Below, piece after piece: positions 32,141 through 42,434 of a DNA stretch of 43,881 nucleotides. The position numbers and the translations under genes are program-made. The DNA comes from Plantactinospora alkalitolerans (GTDB lineage Bacteria; Actinomycetota; Actinomycetes; Mycobacteriales; Micromonosporaceae): positions 1-43,881 of the forward strand of contig NZ_JADPUN010000173.1 in assembly GCF_015690345.1 (NCBI RefSeq), read 5' to 3'. Under the pieces are notes generated by a model. It did no database searches. It saw nothing but the letters and a program-made list of their open reading frames with translations, and was not told the origin of the DNA. Positions within the stretch are counted from its first letter, which is position 1, and each line of letters starts with the position of its first letter.

Positions 32141-33596
32141 CGCGGCCTACATCCCCCACCTGTGGCAGATGATCGACGCGGCCCAGCAGAAGCTCCAACC
32201 GAGCCGGGACCAGGTCTCGGCATGGGAGCGGGCCTCGGGAATGCTCAGCAACCACGCCTCGAGACTGCAGGATTGCCGTGCTCAGCTCGCCGCGCTCTGG
32301 CCACCGGAGCAGAACGCCGCCTCGGCCGCGTACATGGCCGAGTTGGACCGGCTGATCGTGGCGGCCCAACAGACGTCGACCGCCGCCCAGAACAACGCGA
32401 CGCACATCGGCCATGTGGCGGACGCGATCGACCAGGCGCGGGGCAAGTTGAAGCCGATCTACGACGAGTACGTCAAGAACCAGGCAGCGCTGGCGGACTA
32501 CCAGAAGCAGGTCGAGAAGGCCGGCGACGTGGGCGGACTGCTCGGCGGGGCCGCCGGTCAGAAATGGGGGCTCGGCGCCCTCGGCCGGAAGGCCGGCGAC
32601 TTCCTGGGCGAGAACGCCATGGAGACGTTCACCTCGCCACCGGTGAGCGACGCGCAACAGGCGGCGCTGGTCGCGCGGGCCCGTGCGGTGCAGGTGGAGG
32701 TGGACGGCGCGGCCCGGGACGGCAGCAACCGGGTCCAACCCCCGCCGGAGTATCTCCCACCGAGGAACGTCGAGGAGCAGGAGAGTAAGGAACGCTCTGC
32801 CAAGAGGAGCCGGGCGAGGATTCCCCCCGAGGTCAACCCGCCGCCGCACCGTCGGGGTGAGCCGGAGGACACCGACAAGCCCGGCTACATCGAAGGCACA
32901 TCCCCGCCGGACCTGCACACCGAACACACTCCGACGAACGTCACGACACCGATCTACCCGCCGGATGGTCCGAGCCTGACCGGGGTCACCCCACCGACGA
33001 CCACCCTGCCCGGACCGACGCTTCCGCCCGCTCCTCCGGTGCCCACACCACCGCCCACCGTCACTCCCGGCCTCCCGATCGGGCCTCCACTGATCGGAGG
33101 ACCGCCGGTCGGCCCCATCAGCACCGGCGGCGTTCCCCGGGGACCCGGCGGCACGGGCAAGGTCGGCCTGGGCCCGACCGCCCTCAGCGCGGGGGTACCG
33201 CCGGGTGGGGTCATTGGGGCCAAGCCCGGCGGAAACGTCGGCGGTGTACCAGGCGGATCGGGCAGAGCTGGTGGCGCACCCCGGGCGAACCCGGTCGGTG
33301 GCGTGATCGGACAGTCCGGCCAGGGCGCGGGTCGGCCCGGGGCGGCCGGTGCGGCCGGTGGCGCTGGAGCAGGTCGCGGGTCGGGGACGGGCCGGGCCGG
33401 CGCGGCCGGAGGATCTGGTTCCTCCGGCATGGTCGGCAGCCAGCGCGGCCGAAAGAGCGGGGACGAGCAGGACACGCGTCACTGGGACCCGGACAATCCG
33501 TGGGCAGTCGAGGAGGGCGTCGCCCCCGAGATCGAGCCGAACCGGACCGTCGGGCGGCACGAGCCCGGCACCGGGGTCATCGGGAAGGATCGGTGA
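32133..33596 (+). CDS. PPE/WXG-like protein with long Pro/Gly-rich C-terminus
   Basis: 487-residue protein in two parts. Residues 1-190 are helical and resemble WXG/PPE-type partners: a heptad-rich helix, then LAALWPPEQNAASAAYMAEL at the turn (W-P-P in place of WXG), then a second helix. Residues 200-487 are low-complexity Pro, Gly, Thr and Ala, with a Gly/Ala-rich stretch at about 390-435. No signal peptide. The start (ATG at 32133) is inside the end of the previous gene. The two helical proteins are probably a heterodimer that is exported together. The C-terminal extension may serve as a wall or surface anchor; that is inference. Confidence 0.65.
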   Translation: MADAAYIPHLWQMIDAAQQKLQPSRDQVSAWERASGMLSNHASRLQDCRAQLAALWPPEQNAASAAYMAELDRLIVAAQQTSTAAQNNATHIGHVADAIDQARGKLKPIYDEYVKNQAALADYQKQVEKAGDVGGLLGGAAGQKWGLGALGRKAGDFLGENAMETFTSPPVSDAQQAALVARARAVQVEVDGAARDGSNRVQPPPEYLPPRNVEEQESKERSAKRSRARIPPEVNPPPHRRGEPEDTDKPGYIEGTSPPDLHTEHTPTNVTTPIYPPDGPSLTGVTPPTTTLPGPTLPPAPPVPTPPPTVTPGLPIGPPLIGGPPVGPISTGGVPRGPGGTGKVGLGPTALSAGVPPGGVIGAKPGGNVGGVPGGSGRAGGAPRANPVGGVIGQSGQGAGRPGAAGAAGGAGAGRGSGTGRAGAAGGSGSSGMVGSQRGRKSGDEQDTRHWDPDNPWAVEEGVAPEIEPNRTVGRHEPGTGVIGKDR

Positions 33597-34990
33597 GGGT
33601 TCGCGGCCGACGCGGAACGTGGCTGCCGCGCTGGTGCGCGGCGACCGCCTGCGGAATCCTCACGGTTCTGGTCGGTGCACCGCCGGCGTTCGCGGACGCG
33701 GAGCGGGACCGGCAGTGGCACCTACGCGCCCTCAACGTCGCCGAGGCACACCGGATCACCCAGGGCGCCGGTGTGGTGGTCGCGGTGATCGACACGGGGG
33801 TCCGGGCGAGCCATCGCGACCTGGTCGGCAACGTCCTGCCCGGAGTCGACCTGACCGGAGAGGGCGGCAACGGCCAGCAGGACGCCCACGGGCACGGCAC
33901 CGCGATGGCCGGATTGATCGCCGCGCACGGACACGGACCGGGCAACGCCGACGGCGCGCTGGGCATCGCGCCAAAGGCCAAGATCCTCCCCATTCGTGAC
34001 GCGAAATCGGAGGTCGGCAATGCCCAGAACCTCCCAACTGCCATCGACCAGGCGGTACAGCGGGGGGCGAAAGTGATCTCGCTGTCGCTGAGCAGCGGAG
34101 CCTTCGACCGGCTCCGGGAGTCGGTCGACAAGGCGCTCGCCGCCGACGTCGTCCTGGTGGCAGCCGTTGGCAACCGGCCCGACGCCAGGTTCGTCGGCTA
34201 CCCGGCGTCGTACCCGGGTGTGCTGGCGGTCGGCGCCAGTGGCCAGGACGGAAAACTGGCGCCGGTCAGCGTTACCGGAAAGGCGGTGGGGATCGTCGCG
34301 CCGGGCGAGGACATCGCGACCACCAGCCGCACCGGTGACTACAAGTCCGCGACCGGAACGAGTGACTCGACGGCGATCGTGGCCGGCGCGGCGGCGTTGG
34401 TCCGGGCGAAGTATCCGAACCTCTCGGCGACCGAGGTCGAACACCGGCTCACCGCGACCGCCACCGACAGGGGCGCACCCGGCCGCGACCCCGAGTACGG
34501 CTACGGCGTACTCAATCTCGTCGAGGCGCTCACCGCCGACGTCAAGCCCGCCGAGTCGCAACCGTCGCCCGACGTGTCCACGCCAGCGGCGGACGATCCG
34601 TCCGAGCCGGCGGCCGCACCACCGGACGCCGGGGCGTCGCCCGGCATCACGCTGAGCCCGGTCGCATACGTCGTCGGCGCGCTCTGCCTGCTGCTGGTGC
34701 TGGCCGGCGTCGGCGTACTCGTCTGGCTGCTCGTACGCTCCGGCCGCCGTCGGCGCGGTCCGCCCGGCCAGTCGAGCACTCCCCCGCATCCGCCCGCACC
34801 GCCGGGGAATTATCCGGCGACGCCGACGACCGGCCCGCCCGGCTCCGGGTATCCGCCGTCCGGGTATCCGCCGTCCGGATATCCGCCTCCGGGCCATCCG
34901 GGCGCACCGCACCAGCCGACTCCGGGGTACGGCCAGTCCGGTCAGCCCCGCCCACCGACGCATCCCGGTGCTCCACATCCGGGCGGGTAG
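33593..34990 (+). CDS. mycP: Mycosin-like subtilisin protease (S8), type VII associated
   Basis: 465-residue membrane-anchored serine protease. Signal peptide 1-34, catalytic D67 (AVIDTGV), H101 (HGHGTAMAG) and S257 (GTSDSTAIVAG), with the oxyanion N194. The usual Pro after the active Ser is missing, as in many actinomycete members. A membrane helix at about 357-381 is followed by an 80-residue Pro/Gly/Tyr-rich cytosolic tail with GYPPS repeats (15-bp units near 34848-34890). This is the mycosin layout. GTG at 33593 overlaps the previous stop (GTGA). Mycosins are normally encoded with EccB, EccC, EccD; none is present here. Confidence 0.85.
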   Translation: MRVRGRRGTWLPRWCAATACGILTVLVGAPPAFADAERDRQWHLRALNVAEAHRITQGAGVVVAVIDTGVRASHRDLVGNVLPGVDLTGEGGNGQQDAHGHGTAMAGLIAAHGHGPGNADGALGIAPKAKILPIRDAKSEVGNAQNLPTAIDQAVQRGAKVISLSLSSGAFDRLRESVDKALAADVVLVAAVGNRPDARFVGYPASYPGVLAVGASGQDGKLAPVSVTGKAVGIVAPGEDIATTSRTGDYKSATGTSDSTAIVAGAAALVRAKYPNLSATEVEHRLTATATDRGAPGRDPEYGYGVLNLVEALTADVKPAESQPSPDVSTPAADDPSEPAAAPPDAGASPGITLSPVAYVVGALCLLLVLAGVGVLVWLLVRSGRRRRGPPGQSSTPPHPPAPPGNYPATPTTGPPGSGYPPSGYPPSGYPPPGHPGAPHQPTPGYGQSGQPRPPTHPGAPHPGG

Positions 34991-35054
34991 CAGCTGACAG
35001 CGCCGGCACGGCCGGAACCCGGGGTTCACGGGCCGGGCGTCGACGGGGTGGGCG

Positions 35055-35060
35055 TACCGT
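35055..35060 (+). promoter_or_regulatory. TANNNT -10 element of a leaderless transcript (35067 gene)
   Basis: TACCGT ends six bases before the ATG at 35067, and there is no ribosome site upstream of that ATG. A -10 element this close to a start codon is the usual arrangement of leaderless transcripts in actinomycetes, in which transcription starts at the start codon. Confidence 0.55.
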
Positions 35061-35066
35061 CCAGGC

Positions 35067-35501
35067 ATGGCGGAGGGCGGGCCCGAGGACTGGGCCGAAC
35101 AGCGACGACAGGCGGTGGCCGCGCACGCGGCGGCCGACGAGCGTCGTCGGAACGCGGAGACGGAACAGGCCCGGCAACTCGTCGTGTCGTTCGTCCGGGA
35201 GGCTCGGGAACGCGGACTGCGGCAGACGCCGCTGATCGCGATCGCCTACAACGGACGGAGCCGCTACCGCACCCCGTTGACCGGCTGGTACCTCGACATC
35301 GCGCTGATCCACGCGGTCGACGGGGACGGGGCGTTCTACGTGCTCACGGTGCCGGCCAGCCTACGGGCCCGGCTGACCGGGGCGACGCCGGAGCCGTCGT
35401 CACCGAAGCTGATCGTCGGTGAGGGCGGACCGGACGGTCAGTCGATGCCGCTGCACGCGATGCTCCGCAGGCGGCTCGACGCGGGAGACACCTGGCCGTG
35501 A
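35067..35501 (+). CDS. Hypothetical protein, 144 residues
   Basis: No family recognised. The first 50 residues are charged and helical (EDWAEQRRQAVAAHAAADER). Residues 55-105 look like a small alpha/beta domain: IAIAYNGRSRYRTPLTGWYLDI is the most distinctive stretch, and FYVLTVPASLRARL follows. No signal peptide or membrane segment. It probably has its own leaderless promoter and stands alone between the mycosin gene and the convergent phosphoglucomutase gene. Coding is supported by normal codon use and by the placement of a TANNNT element directly before the ATG. Confidence 0.7.
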   Translation: MAEGGPEDWAEQRRQAVAAHAAADERRRNAETEQARQLVVSFVREARERGLRQTPLIAIAYNGRSRYRTPLTGWYLDIALIHAVDGDGAFYVLTVPASLRARLTGATPEPSSPKLIVGEGGPDGQSMPLHAMLRRRLDAGDTWP

Positions 35502-35516
35502 CCGGGGCGGCAGTGG

Positions 35517-37163
<1,647 letters not shown>

Positions 37164-37211
37164 CGGTGGGGCCTCCTTCTGACACGGAACTGTGCACGCT
37201 CTCCGGCCGAT

Positions 37212-37269
37212 CGGCGGGAGCCCGATCGCCCGGTGGTGACCGGCGGGAGCCGGATCGCCCGGTGGTGAC
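37212..37269. repeat. 29-bp tandem repeat, two copies
   Basis: Units 37212-37240 and 37241-37269 differ at one base (CCCGATC against CCGGATC). The array lies between pgm and glgC and ends nine bases before the glgC stop codon. Confidence 0.92.
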
Positions 37270-37277
37270 CGGCGACG

Positions 37278-38510
37278 TCAGGGCTCGATGCGCTGCCCCT
37301 TGCCGACGACCACGATCCCACGGTCGGAGACCGTGTACCGCTCGCGGTCCCGTTCCAGGTCCACGCCGATCTCCGCGCCCTCGGGTACCACCACGTTCTT
37401 GTCGAGGATGGCGTTGCGGACCACCGCGTGCCGGCCGATCTGCACCCCCTCCATCAGTACCGAGCCTTCCACGTGGGCCCAGGAGTGCACCCGGACATTC
37501 GGCGAGACCACGGAATTCTCCACCAGCGATCCGGAGATCACCACGCCGGGAGAGATCATCGAATCGACCGCCCGGCCCACCCGCTCCTCCAGACCGTGGA
37601 CGAACTTGGCCGGCGGCCACGGCGGATGGTCGGTGTAGATCGGCCAGTCGTAGTTGTAGAGGTTGAAGACGGGGTGAACCGCGATCAGGTCCATGTGCGC
37701 CTCGTAGAACGAGTCCAGCGTTCCCACGTCCCGCCAGTAGCCCCGGTCCCGGTCGGTGCTGCCCGGCACCTCGTTGTCCCGGAAGTCGTAGACGTTGGCC
37801 TCGCCCCGCTCCACCAGCATCGGGATGATGCTGCCGCCCATGTCGTGTTTGCTGGTCCGGTCGGCCGCGTCGCGCTCGACCGCCTCACAGAGCACCTTGG
37901 TGGAGAAGACGTAGTTGCCCATCGACGCGTAGATCTCGTCCGGCGCGTCCGGCAGCCCCTGGGCGTCGGTCGGCTTCTCCCGGAACGCCCGGATCCGCCG
38001 GCCGTCCTCGGCCACCTCGATCACCCCGAACTGATCGGCCGAGGCGAGCGGCTGGCGGATGCCGGCCACCGTGACCCCGGCGCCGGAGGCGATGTGGTCG
38101 TCCATCATCTGCCGGGGATCCATCCGGTAGATGTGGTCGGCGCCGAACACGATGACGTAGTCCGGCTGCTCGTCGTTGATCAGGTTGAAGCTCTGGTAGA
38201 TCGCGTCCGCCGATCCGGCGAACCACCACGGCCCGCGCCGCTGCTGCGCCGGTACCGGCGTCACGTAGTTGCCCAGCAGGTTCGACATCCGCCAGGTCTT
38301 GGTGACGTGCCGGTCGAGCGAGTGCGACTTGTACTGGGTCAGCACCACGATCTTCAGGAAGCCACCATTGGCCAGGTTGGACAGCACGAAATCGACCATC
38401 CGGTACATGCCACCGAACGGGACGGCCGGCTTGGCCCGGTCCGCGGTGAGGGGCATCAGGCGCTTGCCCTCGCCTCCGGCCAGGACGATCGCGAGGACCT
38501 TGGCTGACAT
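37278..38510 (-). CDS. glgC: Glucose-1-phosphate adenylyltransferase
   Basis: 410-residue ADP-glucose pyrophosphorylase, first committed step to glycogen. The N-terminal signature is [18 protein letters not shown] with [19 protein letters not shown], later [11 protein letters not shown] and the substrate-binding region FREKPT. A C-terminal beta-helix carries the regulatory site. The ATG at 38510 lies six bases after TACCGT (38522-38517 on the minus strand), a leaderless promoter layout. Downstream on the same strand is pgm, separated by the 29-bp repeats; glgA is found 4 kb away on the other strand. Confidence 0.97.
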   Translation of the reverse strand: MSAKVLAIVLAGGEGKRLMPLTADRAKPAVPFGGMYRMVDFVLSNLANGGFLKIVVLTQYKSHSLDRHVTKTWRMSNLLGNYVTPVPAQQRRGPWWFAGSADAIYQSFNLINDEQPDYVIVFGADHIYRMDPRQMMDDHIASGAGVTVAGIRQPLASADQFGVIEVAEDGRRIRAFREKPTDAQGLPDAPDEIYASMGNYVFSTKVLCEAVERDAADRTSKHDMGGSIIPMLVERGEANVYDFRDNEVPGSTDRDRGYWRDVGTLDSFYEAHMDLIAVHPVFNLYNYDWPIYTDHPPWPPAKFVHGLEERVGRAVDSMISPGVVISGSLVENSVVSPNVRVHSWAHVEGSVLMEGVQIGRHAVVRNAILDKNVVVPEGAEIGVDLERDRERYTVSDRGIVVVGKGQRIEP

Positions 38511-38516
38511 GTCCCG

Positions 38517-38522
38517 ACGGTA
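38517..38522 (-). promoter_or_regulatory. TANNNT -10 element of leaderless glgC
   Basis: TACCGT on the minus strand ends six bases before the ATG of glgC. The same hexamer with the same spacing precedes the gene at 35067, which strengthens both readings. Confidence 0.6.
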
Positions 38523-38683
38523 ACGGAGCCGGGGGCGCTCCGCACAGGGCTCGTCGTGTTCATCCCACCAAGATCGCTAACGGCCAGTTCGTCCGACTGG
38601 TCCGGGCGGGAGGATCGCCGTGGGTCCGCCGTTCCGTGCAACAGTTCGACGGTCGCCCGCGTCCCGGGGTGGAAGGAGGTGTC

Positions 38684-39274
38684 ATGAACGATGCAGTCGA
38701 CCACGGTTTCGAGGACTTCGTCCGCGCCCGTTCCGAGGCACTGATGCGCTACGGGTACGTGCTGACCGGCAACCCGCACGACGCCGCCGACCTGACGCAG
38801 GAGGCGTTGGCCCGGCTCGGGTCCGCCTGGTCCAGGGTCCGCCGGCGGGACGACCCGGAGGGGTACGTACGGACGACGATGGCTCGGCTGCAGATCAGTT
38901 GGTGGCGACGACGACGGCACGAACGCCTCGTCGACGAGATTCCGGAGCGGGAGCACCTCGATCCGGGGTTCGCCCGCGCGGACGGGGACGGTGGGCTCTG
39001 GCGGGCCCTCGCCGGCCTGCCCCGGCGGCAGCGCACGGTACTGGTACTGCGCTACTACGAGCACCGCGACGACGAGGAGATCGCCCGCCTGCTCGGCATC
39101 TCCCGGGGAACGGTACGCAGCCAGGCGGCCCGAGGGCTGGACAAGCTGCGCGCGGCCTGGCTGCCGGGCCCCGCCGTGGCCGAGGGCGGTGCCGTCACCT
39201 CGTCCGGGGACACCGCCGTCGCGTCGGCCGGGGCCGGGGAGCCGACGCCGGAGACAACCGGGAGGAAGCGGTGA
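38684..39274 (+). CDS. SigE-family ECF RNA polymerase sigma factor
   Basis: 196-residue sigma factor of the SigE family (TIGR02983 type, common in streptomycetes and Micromonosporaceae). Region 2 lies at about 5-75 (FEDFVRARSEALMRYGYVLTG, DLTQEALARL, PEGYVRTTM) and region 4 at about 110-165 (LPRRQRTVLVLRYYE, DEEIARLLGISRGTVRSQAA). A strong AAGGAGG at 38673-38679 fixes the ATG at 38684. The gene for its membrane partner starts inside its stop codon. Its regulon is unknown. Confidence 0.92.
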   Translation: MNDAVDHGFEDFVRARSEALMRYGYVLTGNPHDAADLTQEALARLGSAWSRVRRRDDPEGYVRTTMARLQISWWRRRRHERLVDEIPEREHLDPGFARADGDGGLWRALAGLPRRQRTVLVLRYYEHRDDEEIARLLGISRGTVRSQAARGLDKLRAAWLPGPAVAEGGAVTSSGDTAVASAGAGEPTPETTGRKR

Positions 39275-40635
39275 CGGGCGGGGAGATGAGCGACCAGTTG
39301 GAGCGGGAACTGGTTCGTACCCTGGACGGCGCGGCCGCCTCGGCGCCGACGCCGGACGGAGAATTCCTGGCCGGAGTACGCGGGCGGCAGCAGCGACGCC
39401 GACGTCGACGTACCGCCGTCGCCGCCGCCTGCGGGGTCGCGCTCACCGTCGTCGCCAGCCTGACCGTGGTACGCCTGGGCGCGCCACCGCCGACGCTGAC
39501 CGACCCGGCACCGGCGGTGGCCGCCTGGTCCGGCACGGTACCGGCCTTCACCACCGCCCTGGAATCGCCGGAGCGGGTCTGGCCGGAGGCGGTACGCCGG
39601 CTCCCAGGAACGCTTCCGGACGGCCGGGAGTACGGAGTCCTCGCGATACTCGACGACGACAGGTACCTGGTGGAGTCCCCGAGGTGGGGTGCGCGGTCGA
39701 TCCCCGAGAACCAACTCGCCTCGTACGTGTCCCCGCAGGCGCCGCCCTCGGTCTTCGACGTACGGGCCGGTACGGTGCGCGCGCTGGGCGATCCGACGGC
39801 GGCGGCCGGGAAGACCCGCTACGGCGTTCCCGACTTCGCCGTGCTCGGCGACGAGTTGCTCTGGTGGGCGACCTACATCAGGGGAGACATCTTCGTGCGG
39901 GAGCTGTGGTCCGCCCGCCTCGACGGCACCGCCGCCCCGCGCCTGCTGCACACCCCGGCCCCGGCCGATCGCGCGTTGCCCACTCTCGGCGTCGCCGGCG
40001 ACCATGTCTACTGGTACCAGGAGGGCGCTCCGGCCGGGATCTACCGACTTTCCGCCGCTGGCGGCACCCCGACGCCCGTTCCGGGCGCCGAAGGCTTCTA
40101 CCCCGCCGTGTCCGGCCCCGGCCATGACGGGCTGTCACCCTGGGTGGACAACGCGGACGTCCCGTCGCCGACCTCTGGCGAGCTGTGGAACCTGGTCACC
40201 GGCCAGCGCCTGCGCTGGACGACACAGCCGTCCGCGAACGTCTCGTGCGACCCGGTCCTGTGCTCCGGCCAGACGCGGGACGGACAGCCGTTCGTGCAGC
40301 GGCTCGACGGCAGCGGCTACCAGTTGCTCCCGTACCGTGGCTCGTTCAATTTCCAGATGTACCCCGCCGTCGACGGTCGGTTCGGGGTGGGCGCGGTACG
40401 CGTCGACGGTGGGCCGGCACCCTTCGTCTGGGACCGCTCGACCGGGCGGACGGCGTTGATCACGACGGTGCCGCCGAACCCGATCACGACGGTGTCCCCG
40501 GGCGGGGCGAAGCCGGCTCGGGACGCCCCGGCGACGCTCCTGGGCCGGGCGCTGCTCGGCGCCGACGCGGCGACGGTGCAGTGGTGGGACGGCGCGGGCG
40601 GGTTCTACCTTCTCGACCTGCGGGCGATCGGATGA
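39271..40635 (+). CDS. Membrane-anchored partner of the ECF sigma factor, large extracellular domain
   Basis: 454-residue protein. Residues 1-40 are cytosolic (DQLERELVRTLDGAAA), followed by a run of Arg and a single membrane helix at about 45-65. The rest is extracellular and beta-rich, with repeating short strands (DRYLVESPRWG, GDHVYWYQEG, GELWNLVTG, FVWDRSTG) that suggest a beta-propeller-like fold. The GTG at 39271 overlaps the sigma stop (GTGA) and follows GGAGGA; the ATG at 39286 has too short a spacing. Position and topology suggest an anti-sigma factor, but there is no zinc-binding HxxxCxxC motif in the cytosolic part. Confidence 0.75.
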   Translation: MTGGEMSDQLERELVRTLDGAAASAPTPDGEFLAGVRGRQQRRRRRRTAVAAACGVALTVVASLTVVRLGAPPPTLTDPAPAVAAWSGTVPAFTTALESPERVWPEAVRRLPGTLPDGREYGVLAILDDDRYLVESPRWGARSIPENQLASYVSPQAPPSVFDVRAGTVRALGDPTAAAGKTRYGVPDFAVLGDELLWWATYIRGDIFVRELWSARLDGTAAPRLLHTPAPADRALPTLGVAGDHVYWYQEGAPAGIYRLSAAGGTPTPVPGAEGFYPAVSGPGHDGLSPWVDNADVPSPTSGELWNLVTGQRLRWTTQPSANVSCDPVLCSGQTRDGQPFVQRLDGSGYQLLPYRGSFNFQMYPAVDGRFGVGAVRVDGGPAPFVWDRSTGRTALITTVPPNPITTVSPGGAKPARDAPATLLGRALLGADAATVQWWDGAGGFYLLDLRAIG

Positions 40636-40644
40636 CCGGTCCGG

Positions 40645-40750
40645 CCGGTCACCGCTCCAGCTCACCGCGCCGGTCACCGCTCCAGATCACCGCTCCAGAT
40701 CACCGCGCCGGTTACCGCTCCAGATCACCGCTCCAGATCACCGCTCCAGC
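40645..40750. repeat. 12/13-bp composite tandem repeat at the 3' end of the lysG-like gene
   Basis: About eight copies of two related units, CACCGCTCCAGAT (13 bases) and CACCGCGCCGGT (12 bases), in mixed order. The last copies contain the stop codon (TCA at 40738-40740 on the plus strand) and last codons of the lysG-like gene, so the gene end itself belongs to the array. It fills the gap to the convergent anti-sigma-like gene. Confidence 0.9.
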
Positions 40751-41634
40751 GCCTCGCCGGCCGCCGTGACGACGGCGTCGGCCAGTACGCCGAGGGACCG
40801 GGAGTCGAGCCGCCACTGCTGCCAGTAGAGCGGCACGTCGATGAACGCCTCCGGGTCGACCGGAACCAGCGGACCGGCCGCCTCGTAACGGTCGGTCTGC
40901 TGGTACGGCAGCATCCCCCAGCCGAGGCCGAGCCGGATCGCCTCCGGGAAGTCCCCGGTCGACGGAAGGTAGCTGCGGGGCGGGTCCCAGGCCCGGGGGG
41001 CCCGCTGGCGGAGGTAGCGGTCCTGGAGGTCGTCCCGCCGGTCGAAGACGAGCATCGGCGCCCGGGCCAGGTCGTCGATCGTCGGCCCGTCGGGCAGCCA
41101 GGTCCGGACGAATTCGGTACTGGCCATCGGTCGGTAGCGCATCCGTCCGAGCGGCCGGACCGCGCAGCCCTGCACCGGCCGGTCCTCGGAGGTGATCGCG
41201 GCCATCACGGTGCCCTGCCGGAGGAGTTCCACGGAATGGTCCTGGTCCTCGCGGTAGACGTCGACGCAGACCCGCTGCCGGGCTGCCGCTGCCAGCGCGG
41301 GCAGCACCCACGTGTTCAGGGAGTCCCCGTTGACCACGACCGGGATCCGGGTGAACTCGGCCGGACCGGCGGCGGAGTCGTACCCCAGTTCCTGGACCGC
41401 GTCGGTTTCCAGCAGGGCGACCTGGCGGGCCAGCCGCAGCACGACCTGGCCGGATCGGGTCGGCCGGGTCGGCTTGGCCCGCTCGACCAGGATCCGCCCC
41501 ACGCTCGTCTCCAGGGCCTTCATCCGCTGGCTGACGGCGGACGGGGTGACGTGAAGCTGCCGGGCGGCGGCCTCGAACGATCCGTGGTCGACCACCGCGA
41601 CAAAGGTACGGAGCTGCTCGAACTGTACGTCCAT
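40738..41634 (-). CDS. lysG: LysR-family regulator, LysG/ArgP-like
   Basis: 298-residue LysR-type regulator. Winged helix-turn-helix at residues 1-60 (EQLRTFVAVVDHGSFEAAARQLHVTPSAVSQRMKALE), effector-binding domain from about 90. It is divergent from a LysE-type exporter gene, the arrangement of lysG/lysE in Corynebacterium and mycobacteria, where LysG activates lysE when intracellular lysine or arginine rises. An inverted repeat in the shared promoter supports direct control. Its 3' end merges with the tandem repeat at 40645-40750. Confidence 0.93.
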   Translation of the reverse strand: MDVQFEQLRTFVAVVDHGSFEAAARQLHVTPSAVSQRMKALETSVGRILVERAKPTRPTRSGQVVLRLARQVALLETDAVQELGYDSAAGPAEFTRIPVVVNGDSLNTWVLPALAAAARQRVCVDVYREDQDHSVELLRQGTVMAAITSEDRPVQGCAVRPLGRMRYRPMASTEFVRTWLPDGPTIDDLARAPMLVFDRRDDLQDRYLRQRAPRAWDPPRSYLPSTGDFPEAIRLGLGWGMLPYQQTDRYEAAGPLVPVDPEAFIDVPLYWQQWRLDSRSLGVLADAVVTAAGEALER

Positions 41635-41645
41635 GATAAGCAACT

Positions 41646-41669
41646 CTAATGAGTCGTGAAAAACATTAG
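41646..41669. promoter_or_regulatory. LysR-type operator, CTAATG-N12-CATTAG
   Basis: CTAATG (41646-41651) and CATTAG (41664-41669) are perfect inverted repeats twelve bases apart in the 72-base region between the divergent regulator and exporter genes. The form (T-rich half-sites with a central N-spacer) fits a LysR-type binding site. It lies about 25 bases upstream of the exporter's -10 element, which fits activation. Confidence 0.8.
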
Positions 41670-41693
41670 CTGGAGTACGCCGAACCGGCTCCC

Positions 41694-41699
41694 TAGGGT
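41694..41699 (+). promoter_or_regulatory. TANNNT -10 element of leaderless lysE-like gene
   Basis: TAGGGT ends seven bases before the GTG at 41707. The glgA gene has the same hexamer at the same distance from its GTG. No ribosome site is present, so a leaderless transcript is likely. Confidence 0.6.
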
Positions 41700-41706
41700 C
41701 GGGTCT

Positions 41707-42378
41707 GTGCCTATCTCCTCGGGCCTCGCGCCCGTCACCGAACTGGTGCCCGTCCTGGCGACCGGGTTCGGCGTCGGGCTGTCCCTGATCGTGGCGATCG
41801 GCGCCCAGAACGCGTACGTGCTCCGGCAGGGCATCCGGGCCGAGCACGTCCTTCCGCTCGTCGCCATCTGCGCGGTCTCGGACGCCGTCCTGATCCTGGC
41901 CGGCATCACCGGGATCGGGACCGTCGTCGCGCACGCCCCGGCCACGCTCACCGTCGTCCGCTGGGCCGGCGCCGCGTTCCTGGTCGGTTACGGGCTCCTC
42001 GCGGCCCGCCGGGCCGTCGGCACCCAGAGCCTGGACACCGCGAGCGGTGGCGGCGCCGCGTCGAGGCGTACCGCCGTGCTCACCATGCTGGCAATGACCT
42101 GGCTCAACCCGCACGTCTACCTCGACACCGTGCTGCTGCTCGGCTCGATCGCCAACACACACGAAGGGTCCGGCCGCTGGACGTTCGGCGCCGGAGCGGC
42201 GCTCGCCAGCTTCGCCTGGTTCGCCGCGCTCGGCTACGGCGCCCGCCTGCTCGGGCGGGTCTTCGCCCGCCCGGTGGCGTGGCGGGTCTTCGCCCGCCCG
42301 GTGGCGTGGCGGGTCCTCGACGCCCTGATCGCGATCGTCATGGTCACCATCGGCGTCAGCCTGGTCGCCAACGGCTGA
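41707..42378 (+). CDS. lysE: LysE/ArgO-family basic amino acid exporter
   Basis: 223-residue membrane protein with six hydrophobic segments. GFGVGLSLIVAIGAQNAYVLRQGI near the N-terminus and TWLNPHVYLDTVLLLGSIA in the middle are signature sequences of LysE/ArgO exporters. GTG at 41707 is chosen because it follows a -10 element and an operator; an in-frame GTG at 41656 would lie inside the operator. Between helices 5 and 6 a perfect 27-bp duplication (42256-42309) gives RVFARPVAW twice, lengthening a basic cytosolic loop by nine residues. Confidence 0.93.
   Translation: MPISSGLAPVTELVPVLATGFGVGLSLIVAIGAQNAYVLRQGIRAEHVLPLVAICAVSDAVLILAGITGIGTVVAHAPATLTVVRWAGAAFLVGYGLLAARRAVGTQSLDTASGGGAASRRTAVLTMLAMTWLNPHVYLDTVLLLGSIANTHEGSGRWTFGAGAALASFAWFAALGYGARLLGRVFARPVAWRVFARPVAWRVLDALIAIVMVTIGVSLVANG
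42256..42309 (+). repeat. 27-bp perfect tandem duplication inside the lysE-like gene
   Basis: Units 42256-42282 and 42283-42309 are identical and keep the frame, encoding RVFARPVAW twice. A third partial copy (CGGGTC) follows. Confidence 0.95.
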
Positions 42379-42434
42379 CCCCGGGCCGGCGTCCTCGCCC
42401 CGGTACGCCTCCGCCGTCCCACCGGTCCGGCAAC

